A DNA stretch of 64,000 nt from JBDTNQ01 sp039933635 (GTDB lineage Bacteria; Acidobacteriota; Vicinamibacteria; Vicinamibacterales; SCN-69-37). Location: assembly GCA_039933635.1 (NCBI GenBank), contig JBDTNQ010000002.1, positions 60,732 to 124,731 on the forward strand. Direction: 5' to 3'. The notes under the pieces were generated by a model that ran no database searches, was not told where the DNA came from, and was given only the letters and a program-made list of their open reading frames with translations. This document shows positions 45,267 through 53,894 of this stretch, in pieces (position 1 is the first letter of the stretch; every line of letters starts with the position of its first letter). The position numbers and the translations under genes were made by a program.

Positions 45267-46729
45267 CGCGACACGCCCGCCTGCGTCAGGGCGGGGGCGC
45301 CAGACGACGCGAAATCACGTGCCGGCTCCAGCGTGCCCGTCACCACCTTCAGGCGGTATCCCGCCATCGCCGCCTCAGCCCTCGCGGTGATGAGCCGTCC
45401 CTCGGCCGCCACCAGGCCGCCTTCGGCGCTCGTGACCTCGAGGCTGCTCAAGAGACCGCGCGCATAGCGGAAGTTGGCGATGTCCACTTCCTCGCGCGCC
45501 AGATCGACGCTCGCGCTCACAGCGTCGACCATCCGGGTCAGGCGCTGAATCTCACGCACTGCGCGCTTGACCTCCGTCGCGACCGACTGCTCCAGCACCT
45601 CGGCATCGCGTCGTCGCCGATCGCGCTCGATCATCGCGTTCTGATAGTCGACGAGCTGCGGTGTGCGGTCGACGGGCAGGGACACGGTGAAGAACGTGGC
45701 CAGCTTGAACCGTCCCGTGCGAATGGATTCCGACAGGTTCGGCGCCGTCTCACGCCGAGTCAGGCCAACGCTGAGGTCCATCTGCGGTAGTAGCTGATTG
45801 CGGAAGTAGGCCACCGTCCGGTCCGCGTCGCGGGTGCCCAGTGTCGCCCGCTGGAGATCAGCGCGCCGGTCGCGCGCCACGGCCAGCGCCTCGTCAATGG
45901 ACGGCCCCGTCATCGGCGCAGGAATCTCGCCAACAACGTCGAATGGGGACGTGGCCGTGCGTCCCATGAGCACCGCCAGGTCGTCACGGGCGCTGTCGAC
46001 GGCAAACCGCGCATCCTCGAGCTGCAGCCGCGCTTCAGCCACGAGCTGGCGGGCCCGGAGGACGTCGAGTTGCGACACGAGGCCGGCCTTGAGCTTGGCC
46101 TCCGCAATCTGCAGCACCTGCTCGCTTCGTTCGACGCTCTTGCTGCTGACGTCGCTCAACGTCTGCTGCTCGATGACGCGGAAGAATCCGGCGGCGACAT
46201 CGAGCGCGAGCAGCTGTTCGGTGCGCCCGAGTCCCGCACGCGCGTCGTCGTAGCGGACCTCCGCCGTCGTGAGGCTGCGTCGGGCCACATTCCGACCGAG
46301 ACCACGCAGGAGAGGTTGGACGATGGTGAGGGACGTATCGGCGTTGTAGAAATGCAGCTCCCCCGCGGGATCCGTTGTCGAGGGGATTTGCGCGCTCGAC
46401 GCGCCGAAACCCGCCCGCACCTCGGTGCCCGATGTCGTACGTTGGAGAAAGTCCACGCGGTACGTCTGCGCCGCCGCATCCGTTTGACCCAGCGACCCCT
46501 GAACGTTCGGCACCAGCTTCGGGCGATAGACGTTGCGTGCCGCATGGCGGAACAACGCCGCCTGCTCCACGGCATCACGTTCGTTGACCACGCGCGCGTT
46601 CTGCATCAACGCGGCATGGACCGCGAGGTCGAGTGTGATCGCATCTGGCGTCTGGGCGTGTGCCGGCCTGGCCGCTATCATCCACGCGACCATGCCGACG
46701 CCAATCCAGCCATGCATCTCGGCACGCAC
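45263..46729 (-). CDS. TolC-family outer-membrane efflux protein
   Basis: This is a 488-residue exported protein. The signal peptide is at about 1-25. The remainder is alpha-helical with two OEP repeats (LDLAVHAALMQNARVVNERD and LDVLRARQLVAEARLQLEDA regions), the trimeric TolC channel architecture. Start codons GTG 46729 and ATG 46717 are both possible; the longer form is given. The start lies 10 nt after the PEGA-PKD gene stop. Together with the HlyD adaptor and MacB permease it forms a tripartite efflux or secretion system. Confidence 0.9.
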   Translation of the reverse strand: MRAEMHGWIGVGMVAWMIAARPAHAQTPDAITLDLAVHAALMQNARVVNERDAVEQAALFRHAARNVYRPKLVPNVQGSLGQTDAAAQTYRVDFLQRTTSGTEVRAGFGASSAQIPSTTDPAGELHFYNADTSLTIVQPLLRGLGRNVARRSLTTAEVRYDDARAGLGRTEQLLALDVAAGFFRVIEQQTLSDVSSKSVERSEQVLQIAEAKLKAGLVSQLDVLRARQLVAEARLQLEDARFAVDSARDDLAVLMGRTATSPFDVVGEIPAPMTGPSIDEALAVARDRRADLQRATLGTRDADRTVAYFRNQLLPQMDLSVGLTRRETAPNLSESIRTGRFKLATFFTVSLPVDRTPQLVDYQNAMIERDRRRRDAEVLEQSVATEVKRAVREIQRLTRMVDAVSASVDLAREEVDIANFRYARGLLSSLEVTSAEGGLVAAEGRLITARAEAAMAGYRLKVVTGTLEPARDFASSGAPALTQAGVSR

Positions 46730-46739
46730 AACGCAGTGC

Positions 46740-48011
46740 CTACTGCCGGGTCATCGTCCAGGCCGTGTTGACGAAACCTGAACCGTTGGCGACGCCCGTC
46801 AGGGTGTTGAAGTCGCCACTGGGATTGCCTGTGAACGTGAACGCCTGGAATCCGGGCACCGAAACGGTGAACGTGACCGCGCGTGTCGAGGCGCTAATCG
46901 ATCCGGAGACCGTGCCGGGGAAGCCAATATCGAACGCGAACGTGCCCGACAGATTGCCGCCAGACTGCGTGAACGTGACGAGCGTCTTGATGCCGTTGAG
47001 GCCGCCAACCCAGGTCGCCGCCAACGTCCGAATCGTGACGGCCCCGCTGGCGGTCACCGAGGTCCGTCCATCGCGCACCGTGACCGTCGCGGTGAACGAG
47101 CCGCCGTTGGTATAGGCCTTCGTGACGCTCTGACCCGTCCCCGTCGTGCCGTCGCCGAAGTTCCAGCTGTAGGTCAGCGCGTCCCCGTCTGGATCGCTGG
47201 CGCCGACCGAGCTGAAGGTCACGTTGGTGCCGGCCAGGGCAGTCGTCGACGACACCGTGACGACACCCGGGCTGGGCGCCGCGTTCACTTTGACCGTAAC
47301 CGAACCGCTTGCGGTCGCCGACTTCTTGCCATCGCTGACGGTCACGGTCGCCGTAAAGCCTCCCGCCGTGCTGTAGGCGTGCGTCGTCGTCTTGCCCGTC
47401 GCCGTACCACCGTCGCCAAAGTCCCAGGTGTAGGAGAGCGGATCTCCATCTGGATCCGAATCGCCAGTGATCGAGAACTGCACCGTGTCGCCGGCATACA
47501 CCGATGCCGGCGATGCGCTCACCGTGCCGGCCGACGGCGCCTTGTTGGAGTTCCTCAGCATCACGGCCGCGGCCGTTCCGCCGCCGGCCGCAGCGCCGAT
47601 AATGAGCCACTTCTTCAGGCCGCCACCGCCGACGACGGGTGCGGCGGTGTTCGTCGCCGCCCCGGCTGCGGCCTTGGTGAGCGTGACGCGCACGGCAGCG
47701 GGGCGGCCGGCAGTGATGACCAGCACACGGCCGTTGTCGAGATATCCGGCTTTCGCGACGCGCACGCGGTGATCGCCGATGGGGATCCCGGAGAGCGTGA
47801 ACGGCGTGGCACCGACGAGCTTGCCGTCGAGATACACGTCGGCGCCCGCAGGGTCCGTTGTGACAGCCAGGCTGGCCGCGCCCGGTGAGCCATCAGCGCG
47901 CGCGTGCACGACCGCCACTCCGGCCGCACACACGAGCATTCCTATGACAAGGCCTGGGATCGCGCCCCGGCGTCTCCACGTCATCGACATCGACCGTTCC
48001 ATCCGTGCCAT
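46740..48011 (-). CDS. Membrane-anchored PEGA and double-PKD domain protein
   Basis: This is a 423-residue protein. A basic N terminus and a hydrophobic helix (about 17-37) make a signal anchor. A PEGA domain follows at about 46-112 (TTDPAGADVYLDGKLVGATP), then a second hydrophobic stretch at about 132-152. Two PKD domains sit at about 160-245 and 250-335 (WDFGDGGTATG and WNFGDGTTGTG are their diagnostic strands). A C-terminal 90-residue beta domain ends the chain. PEGA and PKD domains are surface-exposed binding modules. It leads the envelope operon. ATG 48011 is preferred because the predicted anchor begins 16 residues later; the longer frame upstream is basic and not homologous. Confidence 0.7.
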   Translation of the reverse strand: MARMERSMSMTWRRRGAIPGLVIGMLVCAAGVAVVHARADGSPGAASLAVTTDPAGADVYLDGKLVGATPFTLSGIPIGDHRVRVAKAGYLDNGRVLVITAGRPAAVRVTLTKAAAGAATNTAAPVVGGGGLKKWLIIGAAAGGGTAAAVMLRNSNKAPSAGTVSASPASVYAGDTVQFSITGDSDPDGDPLSYTWDFGDGGTATGKTTTHAYSTAGGFTATVTVSDGKKSATASGSVTVKVNAAPSPGVVTVSSTTALAGTNVTFSSVGASDPDGDALTYSWNFGDGTTGTGQSVTKAYTNGGSFTATVTVRDGRTSVTASGAVTIRTLAATWVGGLNGIKTLVTFTQSGGNLSGTFAFDIGFPGTVSGSISASTRAVTFTVSVPGFQAFTFTGNPSGDFNTLTGVANGSGFVNTAWTMTRQ

Positions 48012-48516
48012 CCCATCCCCCAAATGAAGAGTCCGCGTGATACGCCCCTCAGATGCCGGCTGCCGGCCCCGGCGCAGTACCCTTGCGCTTGCGCCCGCGT
48101 CCGGGCTTGTCCCGAGCCAGCGCTTCACATCCACCCTGCGTGAACCGGCGCCGCCAGAGATCCACCGTGGTACGGCTGACCCCGAGTGCGCGCGCCGTTG
48201 CCCGACCCGTCGCCCCATCGGCGAGCAGGAGGACGATCCGAATGCGGATCACCAGCCGGTGCGCAGCCGTGGGCGAATGCACCCACCGCTCGAGCATCTG
48301 GCGGGCTTCAGATGGCAGCGCCAATTCCGGCAGACAGTCGGTGGGCGGATGCAAAGCGGCTCACGGCGCACGCTACGTGTGCCGGGCGACAGGAACAAGC
48401 ACCAGATGGCCCCGCGCGCCACCGTGGGGTGAAATGGGGTGAGCACCTGGAAATAACTGGGCCACGCTCATGGCCCTTGACGCGGCGGGCAGACTCTGGC
48501 GAGATCGCGCTGACCC
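48012..48516. other. Intergenic region with IS630-like fragment and a small inverted repeat
   Basis: This 505-nt region separates the minus-strand envelope operon from the plus-strand HTH-TolB gene. Besides the transposase-like fragment at 48049-48354, GGGCCA (48459-48464) and TGGCCC (48471-48476) form a 6-bp inverted repeat with a 6-nt loop, about 40 nt before the next start. It could be an operator, but no partner site is visible. No clear -10 element was found for the downstream gene. Confidence 0.4.
48049..48354 (-). pseudogene. IS630-family transposase N-terminal fragment (HTH only)
   Basis: The 101-residue frame contains LVIRIRIVLLLADGATGRATARALGVSRTTVDLWRRRFTQ (read as two overlapping segments), the N-terminal helix-turn-helix pattern of IS630-type transposases. 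GGCEALARDKPGRGRKRK follows, the link to the missing catalytic DDE domain. The frame ends soon after, and no DDE domain or terminal inverted repeats follow, since the next minus-strand gene begins 38 nt further along. It is most likely a remnant, though a free-standing HTH repressor is possible. Start ATG 48354 is uncertain. Confidence 0.5.
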
Positions 48517-50592
48517 ATGTCCCAAACGACATCGCACGAGGACGGCACACCGGCCCTGGCGGCGGCCGATCGTCTTGACTCATGGAAAGAGATCGCGGGC
48601 TACCTCGGACGCGGCGTCACAACCGTTCAACGATGGGAGCAGGACGAGCGGTTACCCATCCACCGGTTGCCGCACGCAAAGAAGGGGTCGGTCTTTGCGT
48701 ATCGACAGGAGCTGGACCAGTGGATCCGGCATCGATCAAGAGAAGGCGTCGCGAAAGCCGTGACATCGGGCGAACCTGGCACCGCGAGTGATCTGGCCAC
48801 CCAAGCACCGGTGCACGAGGCGCAGGCAGCAAAGCGGCATTGGACCCGCCTGCGTCTTGGGACAGTCGCCTCCGCCATAGTGCTCCTGCTCGCGCTTGCG
48901 GCATGGTCCGCGGGCCTGAACCGCGATGCCGTCGCAACTCCGCGCGAGCGCCTTGAGACACGCCCCCAGGCCCCAACGCCGCTGCGTCCCGTGCCCGTCG
49001 CGAACACAGGCGACGACGAGCGCGCACCGAGTCTTTCTCCTGACGGAAGACAGCTGGCGTATGCGTGGTTGCGGACTTCGCAACCGGGCATCTACGTGAA
49101 GACCCTGCCAGACGGCGTTCCGAAGTTGTTCTGGCCGATGGGATCTCCTCGAGAACGGGTGTACATCACCAAGTGGTCGCAGGACGGAGGACGGATCGCG
49201 TTCAACAGAGAGGAAGGAGAAGACACGTACGGACTCTTTGCCGGCCCAGTTGACGGGCCGGCGGCACGACTGACATCAATGGCCGGCGTCGGGATCTGCT
49301 GGACGCCGGACGGGCGCGCCCTCACGTTCGCGGACCGGACATCAACCAGCGAGCCTTTCTCGCTGTACTCGATCGACCTCACGACACGTGAGCGGAGCCG
49401 CGTGACGACCCCACCCGCGGGCTCCTTCGGCGACACCGCCTGCGCGTGGCGGGACGACGGGGCCAGGCTGGCCTTCACCCGATTCTCGACCCGATTCGAC
49501 GCGGACGTCTTCGTCGTGGAACCTGAAACGGGCGGGCCGCCCCTGAAGCTCGCGAGCGGGAGGGGGGGGATCGATGACCTGGCGTGGACCCCGGACGGTG
49601 ATGAACTCATCTTTACGAACCAGCCGGGACTGAGGCTCGTCCGGGCCGACAGTACCGAAGCCCCCGTCGATGTTCCAGGCATCCGAGGCCAAATCGGGCA
49701 TCCGACGTTCTCCAAGCCGACGCCGCTGAATGCCGCGTCACTCGCGTTCCAAACCGAAGGGTCTAACTGGAACGCCTGGGTCTGGCGCGCCGATCAACCG
49801 CTCCAGCACGAACCGTGGAATGGATCGGGCGTCGCCGGTGAAGAGTTTCCGGCGCTCACGAGCGACGGGCAGCGGTTGGCATACGTCCGGGGCGGCCAGG
49901 TGTGGACCGCAAACGTCGACGGCTCGCAGACACGGCAGTTGACCTTTCACGGTGCCGGCAGCGACCGGCGCATCGTCACCGACCCCCGGTGGTCACCGGA
50001 CGGGCGGCGAATCGCCTTCTCGGTTCCGATCGGAGAACAGAGGGATATCTACGTCATCGACGCGGACGGATCCAACTCCTTTCGGCTGACGTCCGAACCG
50101 TCCCTCGAAGACCACCCGGCGTGGTCCGCGGACGGTCGATGGATCTACTTTCGATCGGATCGAGGTGGCCTGAACCACATCTGGAGAGCCCCCGCGAGCG
50201 GGGGCGCCCCAACAAAGATCACGTCCGGTGAGGGTTGGCAGGCGCTGGAGGCGCTCGATGGACGCTCGATCTATTTCGTCCGGGGTACGTCCGACTCCGG
50301 GCTGTGGCGGGCTTCGGTCCAGAGCGGTGAGGAACAGCTCGTTATCAGCGGCGTGAGGGACTCTCGCTGGGCAGTGACGAGTGACGGGATTCTCTTCGTG
50401 GACACCCAGGGACGCGACAGTCGGACCATACGGCTGTTGCCCACCATCGGCGGGCGCACACGTGTGGTGACCACGTTGCCGGACGACGTGGGTGGCGGCT
50501 TCACCGCCACCGCTGACGGCCGAACCGTGCTTTGGACCCGCCTGACTTACCGCGCTCCTGATGTCATGATCGTGTCGCCTTGGAAAAGGTGA
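48517..50592 (+). CDS. HTH-TM-TolB-type beta-propeller protein
   Basis: This 691-residue protein has a MerR/excisionase-like HTH at about 20-75 (SWKEIAGYLGRGVTTVQRWE, then FAYRQELDQWI). One membrane helix follows at about 113-135, then a periplasmic TolB/PD40 beta-propeller with repeated SPDGRQLAYAWLR-type strands (SPDG, WTPDGRALTFADR, WSPDGRRIAFSVP, WSADGRWIYFRSD). This layout is a known Acidobacterial expansion. The cytoplasmic HTH and periplasmic propeller suggest a one-component sensor that regulates genes in response to an envelope ligand; the targets are unknown. A G8 run (49562-49569) in the propeller may slip. Confidence 0.85.
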   Translation: MSQTTSHEDGTPALAAADRLDSWKEIAGYLGRGVTTVQRWEQDERLPIHRLPHAKKGSVFAYRQELDQWIRHRSREGVAKAVTSGEPGTASDLATQAPVHEAQAAKRHWTRLRLGTVASAIVLLLALAAWSAGLNRDAVATPRERLETRPQAPTPLRPVPVANTGDDERAPSLSPDGRQLAYAWLRTSQPGIYVKTLPDGVPKLFWPMGSPRERVYITKWSQDGGRIAFNREEGEDTYGLFAGPVDGPAARLTSMAGVGICWTPDGRALTFADRTSTSEPFSLYSIDLTTRERSRVTTPPAGSFGDTACAWRDDGARLAFTRFSTRFDADVFVVEPETGGPPLKLASGRGGIDDLAWTPDGDELIFTNQPGLRLVRADSTEAPVDVPGIRGQIGHPTFSKPTPLNAASLAFQTEGSNWNAWVWRADQPLQHEPWNGSGVAGEEFPALTSDGQRLAYVRGGQVWTANVDGSQTRQLTFHGAGSDRRIVTDPRWSPDGRRIAFSVPIGEQRDIYVIDADGSNSFRLTSEPSLEDHPAWSADGRWIYFRSDRGGLNHIWRAPASGGAPTKITSGEGWQALEALDGRSIYFVRGTSDSGLWRASVQSGEEQLVISGVRDSRWAVTSDGILFVDTQGRDSRTIRLLPTIGGRTRVVTTLPDDVGGGFTATADGRTVLWTRLTYRAPDVMIVSPWKR

Positions 50593-50614
50593 ACTGATCC
50601 ACAATCGTCCCATC

Positions 50615-51748
50615 GTGCTGAAGCGTTTCCGGCCGTTGATCTGGCCGACCGTGTTCGTGCTGCTCGCGGCGGCGCTGTACAACACGCGCATCAAACGGGA
50701 AATGGTGGATTTCGAGGTCTACCGCACGGCGGCGTCGCGGGCGTGGCACGCCGAGCCGTTGTACCGGGAAGCAGACGGACACTACCAGTTCAAATACCTG
50801 CCGGCGTTCGCGCTGGCGATGACCCCCTTTGCGCTCGTCGATCGCGAGGCCGCCAAGGCGATCTGGTTCGCCCTCTCGGCCGGACTGCTCACGGCCTTCG
50901 TCAGATGGTCCGTTCGCGGGCTGCCCGAACGTCGCCGCGCAGAGCCCACGCTGATCGCCCTCGCCGTGCTGTTCATGGTCAAGTTCTACGCGCACGAACT
51001 GACGCTCGGTCAGACGAACATCGTGCTGGGGACCCTGCTGATGGGCGGGCTGCTCGCCGCACAGGTCGATCAGCCGGCTCTCGCGGGGGTCCTCATGGGG
51101 GCCGCGGCGTTCATCAAGCCCTATGCGCTTCTGCTACTGCCATGGCTGGCCGTGTCATACGGTTCGGCCGCGGCCTTGGCCTCCGTGGGCGTGCTGGTCG
51201 CCGGGCTCGCGCTGCCGGCCGCGTTCTACGGGTGGAACGGCAACGCGCAACTCCTCGTGCAATGGTTTCAGACGGTGACGGGCAGCACGAGCGGTAATCT
51301 GATCGGCGCGGACAACGTCTCGCTGGCGGCCATGTGGGCGAAGTGGCTGGGGATCGGGACGCTCGCGACCGGATTGTCCACGATCACGAGCGGGCTCGTG
51401 CTGGCGCTCGTCGCTGTCGTGTGGGTGCGCCGGCGCGGGCTCACGAATCCGGACTATCTCGAGTTCGCGCTCCTGATGCTGGTGATTCCCCTGCTGTCGC
51501 CACAGGGATGGGACTACGTGCTGCTGCTCGGCACGCCGGCAGTCGTCATCCTGCTCGACCGCTGGAACGACGTGTCGCGCGCCTGGCGCGTCGGCACCGT
51601 CGTCGCCCTGTCGATGATGGGCCTGACGCTGTTCGATCTGATGGGCCGGAGGTTGTACGGCGAGTACATGGCCCTGTCACTGGTCAGCGTGGCTGCACTC
51701 CTGACGGCGTTCGCGATGGTGCACCTTCGTTGGAAGTCGATCAGCTGA
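50615..51748 (+). CDS. GT87-family (DUF2029) membrane glycosyltransferase
   Basis: This 377-residue protein has about ten helices. EMVDFEVYRTAASRAWHAEP in the first loop supplies the acidic DFxxY motif typical of GT87 (mycobacterial PimE/MptC-like) enzymes. QFKYLPAFALAMTPFAL and FIKPYALLLLPWL are other family landmarks. It would transfer mannose or another sugar from a polyprenyl-phosphate donor. The start is GTG 50615, 22 nt after the HTH-TolB gene. It is separate from the main glycan locus but may use the same donor. Confidence 0.78.
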   Translation: MLKRFRPLIWPTVFVLLAAALYNTRIKREMVDFEVYRTAASRAWHAEPLYREADGHYQFKYLPAFALAMTPFALVDREAAKAIWFALSAGLLTAFVRWSVRGLPERRRAEPTLIALAVLFMVKFYAHELTLGQTNIVLGTLLMGGLLAAQVDQPALAGVLMGAAAFIKPYALLLLPWLAVSYGSAAALASVGVLVAGLALPAAFYGWNGNAQLLVQWFQTVTGSTSGNLIGADNVSLAAMWAKWLGIGTLATGLSTITSGLVLALVAVVWVRRRGLTNPDYLEFALLMLVIPLLSPQGWDYVLLLGTPAVVILLDRWNDVSRAWRVGTVVALSMMGLTLFDLMGRRLYGEYMALSLVSVAALLTAFAMVHLRWKSIS

Positions 51749-51760
51749 CATCGATCCGGT

Positions 51761-52420
51761 CTACCGGCTCCGGCCGACCGCCTGTACCGCGTTTTCGAAC
51801 ATCGGCACCACGTCCGCATCCGCACTGGCTGAGAACCCGAGATCCCGCAAGCGCCCGTCGGTGAGTCCGTAAATCCAGGCGTGCACGTCAAGGGCCTGTC
51901 CACGGGCCCACGCATCGCGAACGATGGTCGTGTCGCACACGTTGAGGGCCTGTTCGAGGACGTTCAACTCGCAGAGGCGATCGACACGATCATTCTCCTC
52001 CGGCACCGCATCGACCAGCGCGCGATGATCGACATACACGTCCTGCACGTGCCGCAGCCAGTTGTCGATCAGGCCGAAACGTCCGCCGACGAGGGCCGAA
52101 CGCACGCCGCCGCACCCGTAGTGCCCGCACACGATGACGTGATGCACGCCCAGCACGTCGACCGCGTACTGCAGCACGGACAAGCAGTTGAGATCTGTGT
52201 GCACGACAACGTTGGCCACGTTCCGGTGGACGAACAGCTCGCCGGGAAGCAGGCCCACGATTTCGTTGGCCGGCACCCGGCTATCCGAGCAGCCAATCCA
52301 CAGGTACGACGGATTCTGCTGCGCGACCAGACGCTGAAAGAAATCGGGCCGGCTGGCGATGCGCTCGGCGGCCCAGGCGCGGTTGTTGTCGAACAAACGC
52401 TGTAACTGACGCACGGTCAC
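51761..52420 (-). CDS. can: Beta-class carbonic anhydrase
   Basis: This 219-residue cytoplasmic zinc enzyme interconverts CO2 and bicarbonate. The Zn ligands are Cys44, Asp46 (with Arg48), His100 and Cys103 in CSDSRVPANEIVG and HYGCGGVRSAL. The sequence resembles E. coli Can in length and order. The start is GTG 52420, which overlaps the stop of the EamA transporter gene (GTGA). The much longer open frame upstream is antisense-type filler. It is in an operon with the transporter. Confidence 0.92.
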   Translation of the reverse strand: MTVRQLQRLFDNNRAWAAERIASRPDFFQRLVAQQNPSYLWIGCSDSRVPANEIVGLLPGELFVHRNVANVVVHTDLNCLSVLQYAVDVLGVHHVIVCGHYGCGGVRSALVGGRFGLIDNWLRHVQDVYVDHRALVDAVPEENDRVDRLCELNVLEQALNVCDTTIVRDAWARGQALDVHAWIYGLTDGRLRDLGFSASADADVVPMFENAVQAVGRSR

Positions 52421-53385
52421 TCCTCGCTCGGGACGGCCGCCACGGCAGGACGGGCGAGCCTGGTCAGCACCACGCCCGTGAGCACTGCCGCCGCGCCGAT
52501 GATCTTGCGCGCAGACACCGGTTCGCGCAACCACATCGTGGCGATCGCCATCGCCGCAATCGGCACCATGTTCGCGTAGATGGACGTGCGGGCCGGTCCG
52601 AGACGCTGGATCGCCGCATACCAGATGAGATACGACGCGGCGATGCTCAGCAGCCCGGAGAAGGCCACCGCGCCCCAGATACCCGGTGTGACGGCGGCCC
52701 AGTCGATCGACCGGACCGCCGGCACGGCGAACACGGTATAGATGCAGGTCCCGATCGCCGTGGTCACGGCGGAGACGTAGAGGGGCGAGTGGCGCGTCAT
52801 CAGCCGGCTTCCTCCGAACGTGAACATGGCCCAACACACGGCCGCGGCGCCCATCAGGGCATCTCCCGACAGGGAATCCCCGCTGTGGTCGGCCCCGGCG
52901 GAGACGACGCACGCGACGCCGGTGAGCGACACCGCGATGCCCAGCCAATGCAGCGGCCGCAGCCGCTCGTGGCCCATCAGCGCGGACGCGGTCGAGACGA
53001 TCACCGGCGTGGTGGCCATGATGAGCGCGCTGCTCGACACGCTCGTGCGCGGCAGGCCGCCGGAGAAACACCACTGATAGACGCAGTGGCCGATCACGCC
53101 CAGCCAGATCAAATCGAAACGATCGCGCCTCGTCAGCGGCCCGGGCGTGAGGAACACCGGATCGACGGCGCGACCGGAACGAGCCAGCCGCCGCGCGGCG
53201 ACGACGCCCGTCAGCAGCACGGCCGAGGCGAGTCCGAAGCGCAGGACGTTGAACGCCCTCGGATCCATGTCCTGAAACACGCGCTTCAGCAGGCTGTAGT
53301 TGATGCCCCAGATGAGCACCAGCAGCAGGAGCAGCGCGTCCATGGACGAGACGAGTCGCGTCGGGCTGGCCTTGGAAGTCATCAC
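52417..53385 (-). CDS. EamA/RhaT-family (DMT) transporter
   Basis: This 322-residue membrane protein has ten helices in two EamA repeats, the second beginning near residue 165. LVLIWGINYSLLKRVFQDMD at the N terminus and LGPARTSIYANMVPIAAMAI near the end are typical of drug/metabolite exporters. Cargo is unknown. The start is GTG 53385 or the adjacent ATG 53382. It lies immediately downstream of the Fo operon terminator (minus strand) and is coupled to the carbonic anhydrase gene. Confidence 0.85.
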   Translation of the reverse strand: MMTSKASPTRLVSSMDALLLLLVLIWGINYSLLKRVFQDMDPRAFNVLRFGLASAVLLTGVVAARRLARSGRAVDPVFLTPGPLTRRDRFDLIWLGVIGHCVYQWCFSGGLPRTSVSSSALIMATTPVIVSTASALMGHERLRPLHWLGIAVSLTGVACVVSAGADHSGDSLSGDALMGAAAVCWAMFTFGGSRLMTRHSPLYVSAVTTAIGTCIYTVFAVPAVRSIDWAAVTPGIWGAVAFSGLLSIAASYLIWYAAIQRLGPARTSIYANMVPIAAMAIATMWLREPVSARKIIGAAAVLTGVVLTRLARPAVAAVPSEE

Positions 53386-53390
53386 ATGAC

Positions 53391-53432
53391 AAAAACGGGG
53401 CTCGCACCGGCCGATGCCGGTGCCAGCCCCGT
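53391..53432 (-). terminator. Strong intrinsic terminator after atpE
   Basis: Reading the minus strand, a 16-bp stem (one mismatch) at 53432-53417 and 53410-53395 with a 6-nt loop is followed by a T run (53395-53391). It ends the Fo operon 33 nt past the atpE stop and just before the EamA start. Confidence 0.85.
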
Positions 53433-53464
53433 CAAGCGTGGAACGCCGAGCGCTCCGGCTCGCG

Positions 53465-53812
53465 CTACTTGGGCGCGAACGGCTGCAGGAAGAACAGAAT
53501 CAGCGAGATCAGCAGCACGTAGATCGAGAGCGACTCGATGAGGACGAGGCCCAGGATCAGCGCGCCGCGGATTTCGCCCGCCGCGCTCGGATTGCGCGCA
53601 ATGGCCTCGGCCGCCGACGCAATGGCCTTACCCTGTCCCAGCGCACCAAGACCGGCCGCGATCGCCAGCGCGAACCCGCCCGCCAGGATCGACGCCACCT
53701 GCCAGCTCATGCCGCCGGTGGCCATGACCGGCTCGGCTCCCTGCGCGTACGCCGGCGCCACGGCGCCCACGAGCAACACCATCAATCCCATCAACACAGC
53801 ACGCTTGCTCAC
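53465..53812 (-). CDS. atpE: ATP synthase Fo subunit c
   Basis: This 115-residue proteolipid forms the rotor ring. Residues 1-24 (ending AYAQG) look like a cleavable signal peptide, which accounts for the extra length over the usual 70-90. Helix 1 has GLGALGQGKAIASAAEAIAR with Gln60, and the loop is ARNPSAAGEIR. Helix 2 has the ion-binding Glu93 followed by Ser94 (LVLIESLSIY). Gln and Glu-Ser resemble the sodium-type c-ring site, but the following Thr of known sodium rings is Leu here. GTG 53812 has a perfect AGGAGG at 7 nt. Confidence 0.93.
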   Translation of the reverse strand: MSKRAVLMGLMVLLVGAVAPAYAQGAEPVMATGGMSWQVASILAGGFALAIAAGLGALGQGKAIASAAEAIARNPSAAGEIRGALILGLVLIESLSIYVLLISLILFFLQPFAPK

Positions 53813-53819
53813 GATCGAT

Positions 53820-53825
53820 CCTCCT
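53820..53825 (-). promoter_or_regulatory. Shine-Dalgarno AGGAGG for atpE
   Basis: A perfect AGGAGG lies 7 nt before GTG 53812 on the minus strand. It fixes the GTG start and is much stronger than other ribosome sites in the operon, in line with the need for many c subunits. Confidence 0.8.
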
Positions 53826-53894
53826 GAATAAGTCGTCCGCGACCACACGGCTCCAGCCGCCCGGTCGATTCTCACTACACGTCCACGATGGCGT

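Noticed and set aside
52421..53407. Extension of the carbonic anhydrase frame to 548 residues
   Set aside because: The added part is antisense-like Arg/Gly-rich sequence overlapping the EamA gene in another frame; the GTG at 52420 gives the normal length.
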